Below, one piece after another: positions 1 to 12,557 of a DNA stretch of 64,000 nucleotides. A program made the position numbers and the translations under genes. The stretch is from Chrysopilus asiliformis (Eukaryota; Arthropoda; Insecta; Diptera; Rhagionidae). The DNA lies in assembly GCA_964034945.1 (NCBI GenBank), contig OZ035962.1:50083231-50147230 (forward strand), read 5' to 3'. The notes beneath the pieces were generated by a model that did no database searches, had not been told where the DNA came from, and saw only the letters and a program-made list of their open reading frames with translations. Each line of letters begins with the position of its first letter. Position 1 is the first letter of the stretch.

Positions 1-66
1 TATTATACTCCGTAGAAGAAAGTAAAAATAGGGGTTCCTAACACTTTTGAACATGGCTGTATATAC
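1..66. repeat. terminal fragment of the fold-back family
   Basis: This stretch matches 41110-41173 closely: it has the same TATTATACTCCGTAGAAGAA start and the same 'cctaacacttttgaacatggctgtatata' segment. At 41 kb that sequence is the outer end of the fold-back element that holds the giant 12-bp array. A second copy of the family therefore probably lies just left of the window. No coding content is seen. Confidence 0.75.
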
Positions 67-87
67 CAAGTCACTAAAAATTATAAA

Positions 88-1166
88 ATAAAAAACTTTT
101 TAAAAAAAGTAAAAAAACCGACTTAAAAATGCACTAAAAAGGAAAAAATATTTTTTTTGGAAGTTGGTGCCAAAATAGAAACTTAAAGAGGACTTCTATT
201 CATATTTCTTGAGTGTTACAAGTAATTCTATTGTAACAAGGATTGTTAAGACAGTCAAAAGCTTTTTACAGTTATCGAGTACTTTTATGTACAATAGACT
301 CGCGGTTCTAAAAATATCACAATGACTATAATTTTTACATCCCGCGTTTCGTTGAATGCATTGCAAATATTCGATTTGATAAAAATAAATTTTTTATAGT
401 TACAAGAATCGATATTCGAAATTTTGGGAATATAAAACCCCTTCAATATGTATATAAACCGTTTGGAAAAATTCCTGTATTTTAACACAATTTTCACTCA
501 CGTCTACAAGCACCTATTTATCTAAATTGTTGTATGTGGTTATTTCAAGTTCGGAAAGCTTCAAAAGTTAAAATTTTTCCTTCCACTACTTAACGGTTCT
601 GTAAATTTATGTTTTGTTAAATAAGTACCACCCCGCCTGATATGAAAACTAAACCAATATTTTTACCTATGTCTTTTGTCAATTAGCTTGCGAAATTCTA
701 TTTTGTTTTAATTGCAATTATTTCAGATCAAAACTTTTACAGCTATCACTAATTCTATTACTATTATATTTTATCTTTCGTGTCGACATCTGACAAAAGA
801 ATATTTTTTTAATTTTAACGTAGGTTACCCAAAAATAAAAGAATATTTGTTAATGTTGACGGGGGTTAAGGGCAACGTGCCAAGGAAGGAACAATAACGC
901 TGAAATTTTTATATATATGTAAGTAGGCTGTAAAAAAATAATGGTTTGAATCTCATCTCTGTGACTTATTAGAAAACAAATACGTTTGGTACAATTCAAT
1001 AAATAACAATTTTTTATTACAACTTTTTTAAATTTATCGATTGTACAATAAAAGAGAGCAAATTGTTTATGTTTCTATTTTGGCACCAACTTTCAAAAAA
1101 ATTATTTTTTTCCTTTTTAGTGCATTTTTAAGTCGGTTTTTTCACTTTTTTTAAAAAGTTTTTTTA
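88..1166. mobile_element. non-autonomous element with ~100-bp terminal inverted repeats
   Basis: Bases 88-187 are the inverted complement of 1069-1166. Shared landmarks are the CTTTTTAAAAAAAGT, accgacttaaaaatgcac and ttggtgccaaaatag segments. The 880-bp interior is AT-rich with no convincing coding region. This is the layout of a MITE or other internally deleted DNA transposon. The target duplication is unclear because the flanks are simple A/T sequence, so the superfamily is not assigned. Confidence 0.75.
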
Positions 1167-2730
1167 TATATTCGTGGCAGGATTCGTGGGATTTGGTAAT
1201 TTAACTTCTTAAAATCCCGAAAGTCGAATGTGCCCCGAAAGGGTCAGCTAATGGTTTCAGATTTTTTTTATCTAAAACACTGTAAATTAAAAGGCATTCT
1301 ACTTTCGGGATTCAAACTTAATATTTTTAAATGCTATTTACGCGAACTTTTTTAAGCGTCGGACGAAATTGACTTAAAAAATTACTTACGTACCTGCTTG
1401 GGGAAATTACATCAAACTGCCGGAAAACACAAAAATACGTCTTGCTCTTTTGGGCGCCGAAATAGAACTGTCAGACTTTATTTAACTTCAAGTGTTTGAA
1501 TTATTGTTCATTTACGTATTTGATCGCTCTTTTCTGAAGCATTCTTTATACTGAAAATGGCAATGCCGAATGTGCCCCATTGCCAAATGTGCCCCGGTTT
1601 CCCCTACCGATTCTGCAGTAGGATTCTTGGCAAATTCGATAAATAACAATCTGGAAAATTCGCTAAGGGTATTATTTTGTACAGGTGGTTAACTTTCCCT
1701 CTGGCGGCGAAAATTTAAATACAATCTTGACAGTAAACAAATAACAATTTTCTTTCGAAAATGTGTAATATTTAGCTGTAAAAGTATTTATATAAATCGG
1801 GCGGCCAGCCGGCATTTTTTATGCAATTCTAGATGGATTTCCACACACTTTTCCTTTAAAAAACAAAATAGAAAAGTCTCCGAAAATCGTTTCAGAATTT
1901 CCCCGGATTAGCCAAATGAAAAGGTTGTACGTTTTTGGGAAAAAATTTTAACAATCATAACAAAAAAATGTCACAGAAATAAACACTGCATTTTTTTTGC
2001 TGTCAGCAATTTCGATTCAATTCAATTTGATTGCGCTTTCTTGCTGCCAACATGTGTTTCCCTTCCCGCACTACAACCGGTTTCCGCTGTTGGCCTCCAC
2101 AATTTTCATTTCGCTGTACGTGAAAGATTTTTTTCATCAGCGGTTTGAAAATTTCAACTTGATCACAAAGTAAAGGCGAATTTAATTTCGCTTTTTAAGG
2201 AAAAGGCAAATGCGAGTAATATTTAGACAATTAAGGGACACATTCAACATTTCATTTCGTTTTTGCCAACGTGACAACAATTAAACAACATTCTTAAGTG
2301 GACGAAACTCAAACATTAGTGTTTATCGACTGGTACGAGAGCAGTCGTTATGAAAATTCGTTTTGGAAGGATCAGTGTTGCGAAGTCATAGTCGAGGGTA
2401 ATTTTATTGGAAAGTTGACAGCGAGAAACAAATACAACGCCATTTAATGTAACTACCACAAACGTAAAAGCTCTTATTCGTATTTATGGATAACGACATC
2501 GTTGTGGATAACTACATCGTTATAAGTGCCAAGAATCCGGGTGCTGATAGTGATATTATACCACAACCAAAGAAAACCCAAATCCTTTCTTTTGAAAGGA
2601 CAGACGAAGATTACACCGCTTTTTTATTTATTTTTTACTAGCAGACCCTTCGTTGCCAGTTTCAAGTTTTTTGTATAAATTTTAGAATGCCAAAAACATC
2701 TTACATAACTTAAAAACTTTTGGGAAAAAA
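1167..2730. other. intergenic, no gene recognised
   Basis: AT-rich sequence without a supportable coding region. The short motif gaatgtgcccc or aatgtgcccc recurs near 1229, 1568 and 1588, which suggests an old repeat. Nothing else can be identified. Confidence 0.5.
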
Positions 2731-2900
2731 CGTTATCCTTACAGGACCTTCCGTTTCTAATTTTAAAAATCTTACATAGCTACAAACCTGCTCCTTACAA
2801 CGCAGATCATTTTGCACAAAACCAAGTAAAAATTGGTCCAGTAGTTTTTGAGTTTTGTAATTTGTTTGTCTGAAAATAGACCAACAAACACCCATTTTTT
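2731..2900 (-). repeat. Helitron 5'-end-like fragment, decayed
   Basis: The sequence is a diverged copy of 17080-17240. Both contain 'ttatccttacaggacc', 'cagatcattttgca', 'ggtccagtagtttttgag' and a short 'tttgtctg' tract followed by 'cccatttt'. In the 17-kb copy this leads into a TCTATATATATA terminus on the minus strand, the usual start of insect Helitrons. Here the terminal bases are degraded. Confidence 0.5.
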
Positions 2901-3152
2901 ATTACGGAATATGTATTGTTAATTGATTTTTGAAGTGATAACTTCTTTAGGCGCGTTGGGCGGTTTTTGGATGGGTAAAAACTTATGGTTTGGCGTCAGC
3001 ATTTTCTTTCCACAAAACGTGACGCTTTCCACATTGGGAAACCTTTCAACTTCCAAAGCTTTAAGCTTCAACTTCCACATTGGAAAACTTTTAAAAAAAG
3101 CACCTCAACTTCCAAAGCTTTCTGTTATGGTTTTTTTGGATAATGATAATGA

Positions 3153-3709
3153 AGACCTCGGTGCAAAAAGCGGTCATCTCCACTTTTTCAAATTTTTCAG
3201 GATAGACAAAAAACATATTAGCGTGAAATTTTTGCTCTGGGACAAAGTTAACAATTTACATTTTAAATCAAGTATGTATTCTTACATTATTTTAATTTGA
3301 GATAAATCCATATTTTTTTTTTTGAAAAAGTTATGGACATTTTAAAGTTTTGGACATAGCTGTTTCTTGCACCCAAGAGTAAAAAAGCGGTTTTTAAAAT
3401 TTATTTATGACCACAAACTACAGTCCAGACTTGTTAACTAGCCTTTATTTAGTAAAAAACAAATAAAAAAATAAAAAAATATTCAATTTAACAAAACAAA
3501 ACTCCCAGAATAAAAAAAAAAAATTTTGGAAAAAAATTCCGCGTCAAATTATATGAAACAATGCATATTTTCTTTAATAACTTTTTACACAGGTCTCTAA
3601 AAAGTATGCTCTTTGCAGCCAAATGTGCGCATTCGTTTATTCTTGCATTTGGCATCAATAACTCATTTTCGCAAAAAAGTGGACATGACCGCTTTTTACA
3701 TCGAGGTCT
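3153..3709. mobile_element. small inverted-repeat element (MITE-like)
   Basis: Bases 3153-3190 are repeated in inverted orientation at 3673-3709. Both arms carry 'agacctcg', a 'gcaaaaagcggtcat' or 'atgaccgctttttac' block and 'tccacttttt'. The 480-bp interior is A-rich and non-coding. No clear target duplication was found. Confidence 0.55.
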
Positions 3710-3902
3710 TGAATTTTCATTTTAGAAAAACTTTACAATAGAAAAAGTTTACTTCCACAACTGCACGAAAGAAAAACTGCGCTCAAAAAAAAACTCGATA
3801 TTAAAAAAGTCTGTTGGATTTACCATTGCGCGTTTCAACTGCAGTTTTTTAATAAAGCTTCTTCTCTAAAAAAGATTTCTCACAGCTTGAACTGGTTGAT
3901 AA

Positions 3903-3962
3903 CAGCTGCTTTTTTTAATGATCCGGATAACAGATCCATATGAATCATTAAAAAAAACAGCT
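3903..3962. repeat. short near-perfect hairpin
   Basis: AGCTG followed by a T run and AATGAT is mirrored by ATCATT, an A run and CAGCT around a loop of about 20 bases. This could be a tiny fold-back remnant. No function is evident. Confidence 0.5.
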
Positions 3963-5109
3963 AATGTATATATGTAATTGTTGCTCGGAGTGGCGATAGA
4001 TGTGAAAACCAGACTAATGTTAATGATTTTAATTTACAAATTATGAAATATTAATTTTTGATACTACAAATAATTTCAAAATCCAAAAAAATTCTGTTAT
4101 TTCATAGTTTAAGGTTATCACTTCTGTCGGCAGTCCCATTGACTGCTTTTTTTTATTTCGAATGTAATATTATTAAATTATGTTTATAATTTTATTAAAT
4201 GGATTTATTTAGAACCAATCTCCGTTTCTTTTAATTGCCTCATTTTGCACGGTTATTATGAACATATCTATGACTTTTCTTCACATTCCTTGATTCGATT
4301 TACACGGTCTAAAAGTAAGTTGAACATTCTGCGTCTTGTTTTACGCGATTTCAATTTACACGGATTTTCATGGAACGTATCTACCGTGTAAATCTTTTGT
4401 GAACTGCATTCAGATTATTTTTAGTTGTTAAATCGTAGAATTCTAAAAATGTTGCCAGTTACAGAGAATTTTGAATTTTTGTCAAGGTAGTTTCTGATTT
4501 TTAATGAGCGATTTATTTAAATATCACGTTAATCAAGAAGTTAAAGGAGGCCCTCCATTACCATGATTTTTCTTAACTGCAAAAAAATAGACACAAAGTT
4601 ATGCGAAGATACCTTGTCGAGAAAGGAAGAAAATAATCCACTGCAAAAATGTATCGGCAACTGCAAAAATAGTGTCCCCTTAAGACACTATAAAATCGCC
4701 ATCAAAATAAAAAAAATAGCAAGTTCACTCTTTTCCCCCATCCCGATAAAATATCAGTTTTTCCCGAAAAATGCTTATTGGCTTAGTTTATGTGGATCGA
4801 AATTAAATATTTATATATGCGTTATGTGAACTGCATAAAAGTATTTTTTTTTTTCAGATTTCAAATTTGTGGAGTTAAAATCCGTTTCAATTTTCATTTT
4901 TATTCTTTTAACGAGAAAATTTTGTGTGGACAAAACTTTTATAAATAAATTTGTGAAATTAGTGATGTGAACGTAAAAAAAATTTGGTGCTGTAAATAAA
5001 TTGGAAGGACAGGCTTTAAATAAATTGGAAGGACGGCGGGTGCTTTTGTTGCAGCAATTGCATTTTCTTAAACAAGTAAGTACTAGTAAATCCTCTTAAT
5101 ATTCCTTAT
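3963..5109. other. intergenic, no gene recognised
   Basis: AT-rich DNA. The longest open stretch, 4563-4829 plus, has low-complexity lysine-rich content and no recognisable domain, so it is not called. Nothing else stands out. Confidence 0.4.
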
Positions 5110-5117
5110 GTACTGGC

Positions 5118-5438
5118 TAGAGAGCCTTTAACCTAGAGAGTGGCCATGCTACCTTAATAGACTGTGCTACTGAGTAGGACAGTCTATTAACTCCAATTAG
5201 AACAGTCTATTAGGTCAGTTAGAACAGCTTTTTCTCCATATTAGAACAGTCTGTAAACAATTTTTCAATTTATCAAAACAACTATGAATTTCCAAATTTT
5301 TTTGATACCTCAAACATGCTATTTTGGCAGTTATTTATAACAATGAATCAAATTTTTAAAGTTTTTTGCGCTCGTTTTTCAGCTCGGCGGCCATTTTTAG
5401 ATGTCCCCATGGCCACTCTCTAGGTTATAGGCTCCTTA
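5118..5438. mobile_element. hAT-type MITE with 8-bp target duplication
   Basis: The ends are inverted repeats: TAGAGAGCCTTTAACCTAGA at the left is mirrored by 'ctctaggttataggctcctta' at the right. The 8-bp GTACTGGC occurs immediately outside both ends (5110-5117 and 5439-5446). An 8-bp duplication plus a TAGAG-type terminus is the signature of hAT transposons. The 321-bp element has no coding capacity and contains repeated 'agaacagtctatta' segments. Confidence 0.85.
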
Positions 5439-5446
5439 GTACTGGC

Positions 5447-7560
5447 AGGGGATAATCCCACTTACACTAAAGGTGATGGCCCAATAGAAGCTTTGCTTGC
5501 TTCGCTTGCTGAGAGTCCCAAGAAACAATTCGTAACCGAGGTTACAAAGGCAACCAGCGTTACAAAATAACCAGTTACTAACTGGTTTCAATGTGGTTAT
5601 TTCGTAACCGGTTGACAAGTAACGCAATTGAAAAATGTTTTTTATAAAAACTTTCAACATTATATCCACTTTTATTTATCATATGAGGTTAGAATATGTA
5701 AGAAAAGTATCATCTTACCGTTAGGTGGATTAAGCTGTGTTTTAAATAAATATCTTGTCTGTCCTCATATGGACTATTTGAAGATTGGCCTTTGGCAATT
5801 GTAGCTTCTCTTATGTTTTTAGTGATGAATTTATGTTTTATCTGATTCTTCCGAGTTATTATTGAAAACCTTAAAATTATTCTTAAATTAAGGATATTTA
5901 AATATTTTTAGGCTCTTTTGATTTGTAAAATGATCATTTTAATCTGTGAATAGTCCGTTTTTATTTACAAAAGTATCCATAAAAGTCTGCAAAATACTCA
6001 ACTTAATATGTAAACGGCTAAAATTAAACTAAAACAAATTTTTTTGTTAAAAGCATTTTTTTTTTAATTTTTAAATGATTCTACATTGTTAAATTAGGTG
6101 TCAGAATAATTCGAATATCCAAATTCGGCTTAAAACTCGAATTTCGATCTGCTAATAGAAACCAAATCGTGAATAAAGAAGAGTTACAGTTTGGTTAGAA
6201 AGTTCTCCAAATGTAACAAATGGGTTGCTTTTGCAACCTCGGAGAAACTGATTTTTTTAATTGATCTAAATTTCAAACATGCAGTGTTGCCATATATGTA
6301 TGAAAAATTAGGGACTGAAAATTGGCGAATTAAAATTTATCAAGCAATTTGATCAAACCAAAAGACTTAGTTGAATTCTAAAAGACACTTAACCCGTTGC
6401 ATTCAATTTTGTGCAGTTAAATTTATTGCAATTTTTTGCAGAAAAGAACTTGAAATACAATAAATTACTGCATAGAACCAAACACAACATTTTCTATAAA
6501 ATATTCTTTAGCTTGAACCTAAACTAGTCATTTTTATATGTCCGATTGTCCACTCTCTAGATTATTGGTTCTCTACAGTAAGTTTGTCCTTGTCCTGTCT
6601 TTCTTTTTTTAGTCTTGGCTCCGAGTTACGTTAGAATCAGCAAACTTCAGGCTCGTCTTTGGTCGCGATTACTAAAGCGCATTTTTACTATTTATACTTT
6701 TTAAAGTTTTTCAAATAAAGTTTTTATGAAACAAATTTGAAACATGAATCAAATGGCATCTTTATCGAGTTTTTTAGTTTTAAGATCAATTGTTGGGTAT
6801 TTAACTGTGCTTTGACAAAAACAGTTAATCTTAAACACAAGCGCAAATCTCAACATTCTTTGACAAAAAAAAATATAAAAGAAAATTTCTTGAGTTTTGG
6901 ACATAAAATTGAGTTTATTGTAATATTATAATAACAAATTTCAAAATACGGAAAATTTTCCTACAAAAGATAAATTTAATCTAAAAATCTGGCTGTGCTT
7001 AAAAAACAGAAAATGAAATATTTTTTGCACACATGGCAATACTTTTAGAAATCAGTCATTTGATCAGGTTTAGTTCTGAGTGGATGTTGCTTGTGTTTTT
7101 GCTGCGTCGATTTGTGGATTTTTTTTTCGTGCTGTTAATCGTAGAATTCTAGTATGTAGGTAAGTAAAAACATTTTTTTATACATTTTTTTTATGCAGTT
7201 TTGATTTCAAGCATTTTCCACCAATAAATAATCGTGGTTCTCGGATTTTTTTGGTGTTATTCCCTTGATGGCTTTTCTTTAGTTGTGTGTGTGGAATCGA
7301 AAATTCCTTTCAAATGGCGATCTTGCTGGAGATTGAAAACTTTGGAAGTGTGAACCCCGGTGATATTTCGTGAACAAAAGCAATAAAACAACGGGTTTAG
7401 AACTCGGCAGTACCGTATAAAATAGTTAAGTGGTTGAATCAACGTTGGCGCTTTTTAACCCTAATTTCAAACAGATTGACATAGAAATTTTATTGTGACA
7501 GTAGGTAGAAAATGGCTGTGCGACGCAAAAAAAAAAATTAGTTAAAAAACGAAATCGTTT
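5447..7560. other. intergenic; TAAC/GTTA-rich segment and old repeat ends
   Basis: No gene is supported. 5530-5640 is rich in GTTAC and GTAAC words and resembles 10485-11025. 5478-5510 ('caatagaagctttgcttgc') recurs inverted at 15624-15655. These are remnants of dispersed repeats. Confidence 0.4.
6548..6576. repeat. solo end of the 5118-5438 MITE family
   Basis: The segment 'ccactctctagattattggt' followed by 'tctcta' is a diverged copy of the right terminus of the hAT-type MITE at 5438. A matching left end was not found nearby, so this is a fragment. Confidence 0.45.
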
Positions 7561-7803
7561 ATTGTGCGGGCAATTGCTCGAAATTTCGGATTTCATATCC
7601 ACTCTCCCAGCCTAACAAAAACAATAATCCCGGCAAAAAAGATTTTTATATATGGTTGTAAATTAACAGATGTTGAATCTTTTTATAAATTACCGTTGTT
7701 ATCGAGTCATTTGCACATATTTAAATCTACTGGTAAATCCGCATCGCCAATATTTTGGAACATTGACGATATCTTATGTAAAGTTTTTAAAATTGAAACA
7801 TAA
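7561..7803 (+). pseudogene. possible transposase-like C-terminal remnant
   Basis: An open stretch of about 79 codons ends at TAA (7801-7803) and has no ATG start. Its last 40 residues (pattern F-Y-K-L-P-L-L-S-S-H-L-H-I-F-K, then F-W-N-I-D-D-I-x-x-K-V-F) look protein-like rather than random. The pattern recalls the C-terminal region of insect CACTA-like transposase proteins, but I cannot confirm that. It lies 240 bp upstream of the DUF4806-like gene on the same strand, so the two could belong to one transposon. Confidence is low. Confidence 0.2.
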
Positions 7804-8042
7804 GTGAATGAGAAAGTTTTTTTGTCCCATTAGTACATTCTTTGGTATTGTAATAATTTCATTGATAGTTTTTCAAACGTATTTAACATTAAATTTGACA
7901 AAAAAGGTGAAAAATGCTTCAAGTTGAAATTAAACTGTATTAACTACACAATATTTAGAAATTTGAAATGAAAATTAAATTCTTTTTACTTGTTTCGGTT
8001 GTTATATTGTTGTTAAAATCATGCAGGCTATAAAATTTAAAT

Positions 8043-9879
8043 ATGTATTGCACCGTCGAAACAACTGAAAACGAGGAAAGGTTATGTACAGCAGTTCCCC
8101 AAAATTGGATCAAAGAAAATATTCTCTTTTGGCCTAAAAATAAATCTGATATTGTAAGAGGAAGACGAGCTTGTATTGCATCAACTTCAGATTGGAAACA
8201 AATTCCATGCAAAATTTTAACCGATAACATTGGTATGAATTTTTGACTATAGTTTTCCGATTTATAATTTCTTTTTTTTACGCATAGATTCTTATGAAGA
8301 AGCTTTGCGACTAGAACAGGAGGCAGAAGATACTTCCAGTAGTGAAGTAGAAGGAACTGTAAAAATGTTGAAGGAGTTGACAGCAAACGATTTTGATTTA
8401 AACAAAATGATATCTACAGAATCAATTTGTAAGTTTTTTTTTCAAAATTTTGATAACATAATTAAAAACACCATGGTTTCGATTGTCGTGTCGTTTTCGT
8501 TTTATGTGTTTTTGTTTGTAGAGAAGCACTAACAGCGACTCTTGTTGAAAACGACACCACGATCGTAATCAGAATGTTTATTTTGAAAATTTAATTTAGC
8601 TTTTTACAAATTAAATTTAGCCTTTCACAATTCACATTCGCCTAGAATTTTTTTTGGCCATGAATTTTATTTTGCGTGAAAATTTACCGAGCTCTCGCAT
8701 AATTTAGACATTTTATACAAAAATTGAGAAATTTTGTAACCCTCCAATAACAACTCTGAAAATGTTTATCAAAATCAAATTCATCACGAAGAAAAAATTG
8801 GTAAACGTTTTTAGATTAATTTTATCTGCAATAGGCTGAATTTGATTTATAAAAAGCTGAGTTTGACCTGGAAAAATGTCAATTTGATATGTAAAAGGTT
8901 TTATATAAAGAGTATCTCTATTAATTTATTTTATTTTCCAGCTATTGCTAACAATAATAATCCTAATCCTACGGTCAGTGCCGCAATTTTTATGGAAAAC
9001 CCGGCAAAAAACGCTGGGGAGAATGTACTAGGTAATATTTAAGCTTTTGTCTGATTATTATTTGATGTAATGAAGTCTTTTACAGGAGAAAGGTTTGAAC
9101 AAGAAATTGAAAATAGCGATTCTTTACCTTCTACTTCCTCGACGATACTAACTTCAGATAATATTTTGTTGCCAATTATTACGGAGATGAAATCTCTTAA
9201 AACAGAAATATTTAAATTGAAAGAGGATATCGGTCGTCAAAGAGAACAACAAGTTTTTTGCGATGGAGAAATTCATGTCACTTTGGAGTTAATACTGAAT
9301 CAGATCAAAGACATAGGGGTAAGGTCATCTGTTCCAGAAGAAGAAAATTGGCATCAGTTTCCTGCCACAGAGGTTGAAGATTTAGAGCAGTTAGAATCTC
9401 AATTACGTACATCGCCAGACTTTAAAATTAAATTGGTAATTATTGATTTCTCATGTTTTAAAATGCATTTTAAATTAATTTATTCTATTTTGCAATTGTA
9501 AGTTTGTTAATGTGTGTTTTTATCTATATACCTACTTACAGATACAAAAACTATCAACCTTCGGCGGAAAAGACGAAAAAAAAACAAGCAGGAACGTGTG
9601 TGTATTTCTCTTCTCTGATAAACTTCTGCAAAATTATTCGTGGGCAGGTACTACGAGCAAAAAAATATTCAGTTCGTTTAAGAAAATAAACAATGTCATT
9701 TTAAGAAGAGTGCGTAACCATTACAACTCATACACAGAGCACGAGCACCAAAATTGCATGCAACAACACTTGAAATTTGCAAAGTTTCGGCTTGAAATAA
9801 AAGTGTAAGTTTTGTGCACTTTGTTCATTTGAATTCTTACTAATTTTTTTTCAGTGCAAGTGTGGCAACTGCAATATAG
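8043..9879 (+). CDS. DUF4806-like domain protein, six exons
   Basis: Six exons join in frame with GT-AG introns: 8043-8232, 8288-8428, 8942-9031, 9086-9435, 9542-9804 and 9855-9879, giving about 352 residues. The ATG at 8043 is the first after an in-frame TAA twelve bases upstream. The N-terminal part (V-P-Q-N-W, F-W-P, then W-K, then D-S-Y-E-E-A at the exon 1/2 join) matches the usual head of insect DUF4806 proteins. A glutamate- and serine-rich linker and a coiled-coil-like stretch (exon 4: L-K-T-E-I-F-K-L-K-E-D) follow. The C-terminal DUF4806 region spans late exon 4 to exon 5 (F-P-A-T, E-D-L-E-Q-L-E-S-Q-L, F-G-G-K, Y-S-W-A-G). The function of this family is unknown and members often multiply with transposons. 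A possible polyadenylation signal AATAAA is at 10369. Exon joins were read by eye; family assignment is from memory. Confidence 0.7.
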
Positions 9880-11104
9880 GAAACGTAGATCTTTTTATTC
9901 TATTTCGTATTTTTCGATTTTTAATCTTAATATTTCAATGTAATCAGTACGATTTGTTAACATACAAAGAATTTTTATATTATTTTTTTGCTTTAGAGAC
10001 AATTTTTTCCAAGAAAACTGTAACAACTTTCAGATGTAATGAGTTGTAGGAGAAGAAGTAACGCCTAAGTGAGCAAATTTCTATTTAATGTCTTATTTTC
10101 GAGAACATTTCCATGTATAAGAAATCGTTTCTGTGATCGAGTGATTACTTTTACATGGAAATGTTATCGAAAAGTAAGGCCTTTGATAAGTAAGGCATTG
10201 TTTACTTAGACATTACTTCTTCCCTTAAAACTCATTACATTTGAAAGACCTCTCAATTTTCTTCAAATAAATAATCTTCGGACAAGTTGGCAAACATTCC
10301 TATTTTTTTTGGAATGAATTTTTGAACATACTAAGAATTGTACTGTTTTTTGTATTTTTTTTCTTTCCAATAAAGAACATAAAAAAACTTCATATTAATT
10401 TTTTTTTTATTTTTCAAACTATTATTATTGTTTTTCAGGTTGTTGATAAATAATAATTTTATTTTTTCAGGTATTTTGTAACGGTTTTTGAACCACAGTT
10501 ACAAAATGAGTAAAAACTGAACGTTAATTTAATGGTTTATAATAACCTGCTCGGAACCAAGGTTACATAACAGCTGTAATTTCGGTTAGAGCAACAGTTG
10601 TTTAACATTATTGTAACGTTATTTTACCAGTTTTTTTTAACCCTTTGGTAACACCGATATCAAAACCGTTACACAATGAAAATGTAACTTCTTTCTGTGA
10701 TTTGTCATGGTTTCAAAAGGGTTAATTTTGTATGGTTCATTAATGGTTATTTTATAACGTTACTATGGTGTTGTCAAACAATTGTACTTTACTCCCTTTG
10801 TAACCTTCGTTACAGAACCATTTTTGTTAAACGTTATAATAACGGATTTTTTGCAACTTTTTTTACTCATGGTTACAAAAAAACGTGGCGTTTTTGGTTG
10901 TGACAAGGTTGCCAGCCTGTTATTGTTACGTTATTTAAACCCATTTTTAACTTCATAGGTTTCTCAACGTATGTTGCAAAACCATTGCACAACCGGATTT
11001 TAACCAGTTTTGGTTACTTGGGGTAGTAAATATTTTAAAGTGCTTACAAGAAGAACGATGCACGATTTTGCCCCTAAACTAACTTTTGAATCAGTGAAGT
11101 TTTG
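9880..11104. other. downstream region with GTTAC-rich repeat
   Basis: 9880-10375 is probably the 3' untranslated region and flank of the preceding gene; the AATAAA at 10369-10374 is the only obvious signal. 10485-11025 is dense in GTTAC, TAACG and AACCGG words in both orientations and resembles 5530-5640, so it is an internally repetitive mobile remnant. No gene is seen. Confidence 0.45.
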
Positions 11105-11490
11105 ACATTGATTGAGGACTTTTTTGGAAAGGCACAGTCTCTAGTTTCATCCATATATGGCTTCAAGAGCAACCGAATTGCAGGGGGATGGTGAGGGGTT
11201 AACGAACTTTCTTGTGTCTTTTCACAGAAATCATTCAATTCGGTGGCTCTTGTAGCCAAATATCGATAAAACTAGAGACTGTGTCCTTTCCAAAAAGTAC
11301 TCAATCAAAGTGAAAATTACACGGGTTCAAAAGTTAGCCCAGGGGCATCCATTTCTGTAATGATTTCTGTGAAAAATCACGAGAAAGTTCGTTAGCCCCT
11401 CACTATCCCCCTGCAATTCGGTGGCTCTTGAAGCCATATATGTATGAAACTAGAGACTGTGCCCTTTCCAAAAAGTCCTCAACCAAAGTG
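11105..11490. mobile_element. fold-back repeat with three related arms
   Basis: 11114-11220 is inverted at 11370-11480. Both carry 'aaaggcacagtctctagttt' type sequence, 'ccatatatggcttcaagagc' type sequence and 'gcagggggat'. A third, middle unit at 11238-11320 is related to the right arm in direct orientation. This is a small fold-back element with no coding region. Confidence 0.65.
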
Positions 11491-12045
11491 AAAACGAAAA
11501 ACGGTATTTCTTGCATGGTTCTTTCCGCACTAAAATGAAATACGGCCTCCAGCTGCTCCCACGATGCCTTTGAGCCTGTTTACATGGAGCCCCATTTTGG
11601 TTCGCCTCGTCATTCGCTCCGACCAAGTGATGACGAGGGACGCAGTGGGGAGGGAATGGTTTCTCAGAGCGAACGAAATTTAGATTCACTTAAAATTTTC
11701 AGTCGGTAAACCAGCTTGTGTCTCGTTTTGCCTTTATTTGTCATTTAGTTGTTTGTTCTGGTGTCGTGCGCATCTGAAAATTCCGAGTTTTGACGTGGAT
11801 ACGTCTTAGATTTTGGTTATTGGCTGGGTGCGTGATGGCGGCGCCGGTTGCAACTAGGGCGTAATTTTTGACATTTGAATGACCGAACGAGAATCAAACA
11901 AATAAATAATTTCGAAACAAGATGTGAGAAGAAATCGCAAGTGAATAAAATTCAACAAATTGTAAAAGCTTTTAGAAGTCTGGAGTTGATAATTATTAAA
12001 CGTTTTTTTTAGATTTTTAGTAAATATGAGTTTATTAGTTATCAG

Positions 12046-12229
12046 AACCGGCTTTCAAGCTGTCACACGCCTTTCAACCTCAGACTCCAATAAAGGGGAA
12101 AAATTTGGTTCTGGCTGAACATGTACGAGAAGTGGAAGAAGTGCGACAAAATGATCCTAACATCACCACAATTAAAGCTCGAATTATTCGCCGTGTTACT
12201 TCCCAGAATGTGGAAATTTCATTTCATAG
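12046..12229 (+). pseudogene. possible exon with HTH-like N-terminal sequence
   Basis: Between an AG (12044-12045) and a GT (12230-12231) one frame encodes about 60 coding-like residues, including H-V-R-E-V-E-E-V-R-Q-N-D-P-N-I-T-T-I-K-A. This looks like the helix-turn-helix head of a transposase. No ATG or continuing exon was identified; upstream this frame stops at a TAG near 12036. It may be the relic of the transposase of the surrounding 11572-14028 element. This is inference only. Confidence 0.25.
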
Positions 12230-12557
12230 GTTGGCTTACTTTTTCCTCTTTACAGCAGCTATCCATTTGTTTCGTTGATCTAATTTCCAACTCGTTCTTG
12301 GAAATTTGTATAATTTGTAGTTCTTGTTCAGTCCATTGTTCTTACAATTCACTACACAACACGTTCCGTAACGAATTTTAATATTCCTTTTAAAAATATG
12401 CGAACAACCAGATTTTACCAGGTTTCACTGACAGTGACAATTTCTCGCCCGAAGTTGTCAATTTTAGCACTTCGTGCGCTGCGATCGATTTTGTTTCCCC
12501 CACCATGTAGTTCGCACCCAGCCAATAGGGGTACAAATTAGAAAATCTCCTTGCTGC

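Noticed and set aside
7955..8386. 143-codon minus-strand frame
   Set aside because: It is antisense to exons 1-2 and intron 1 of the DUF4806-like gene and has no domain.
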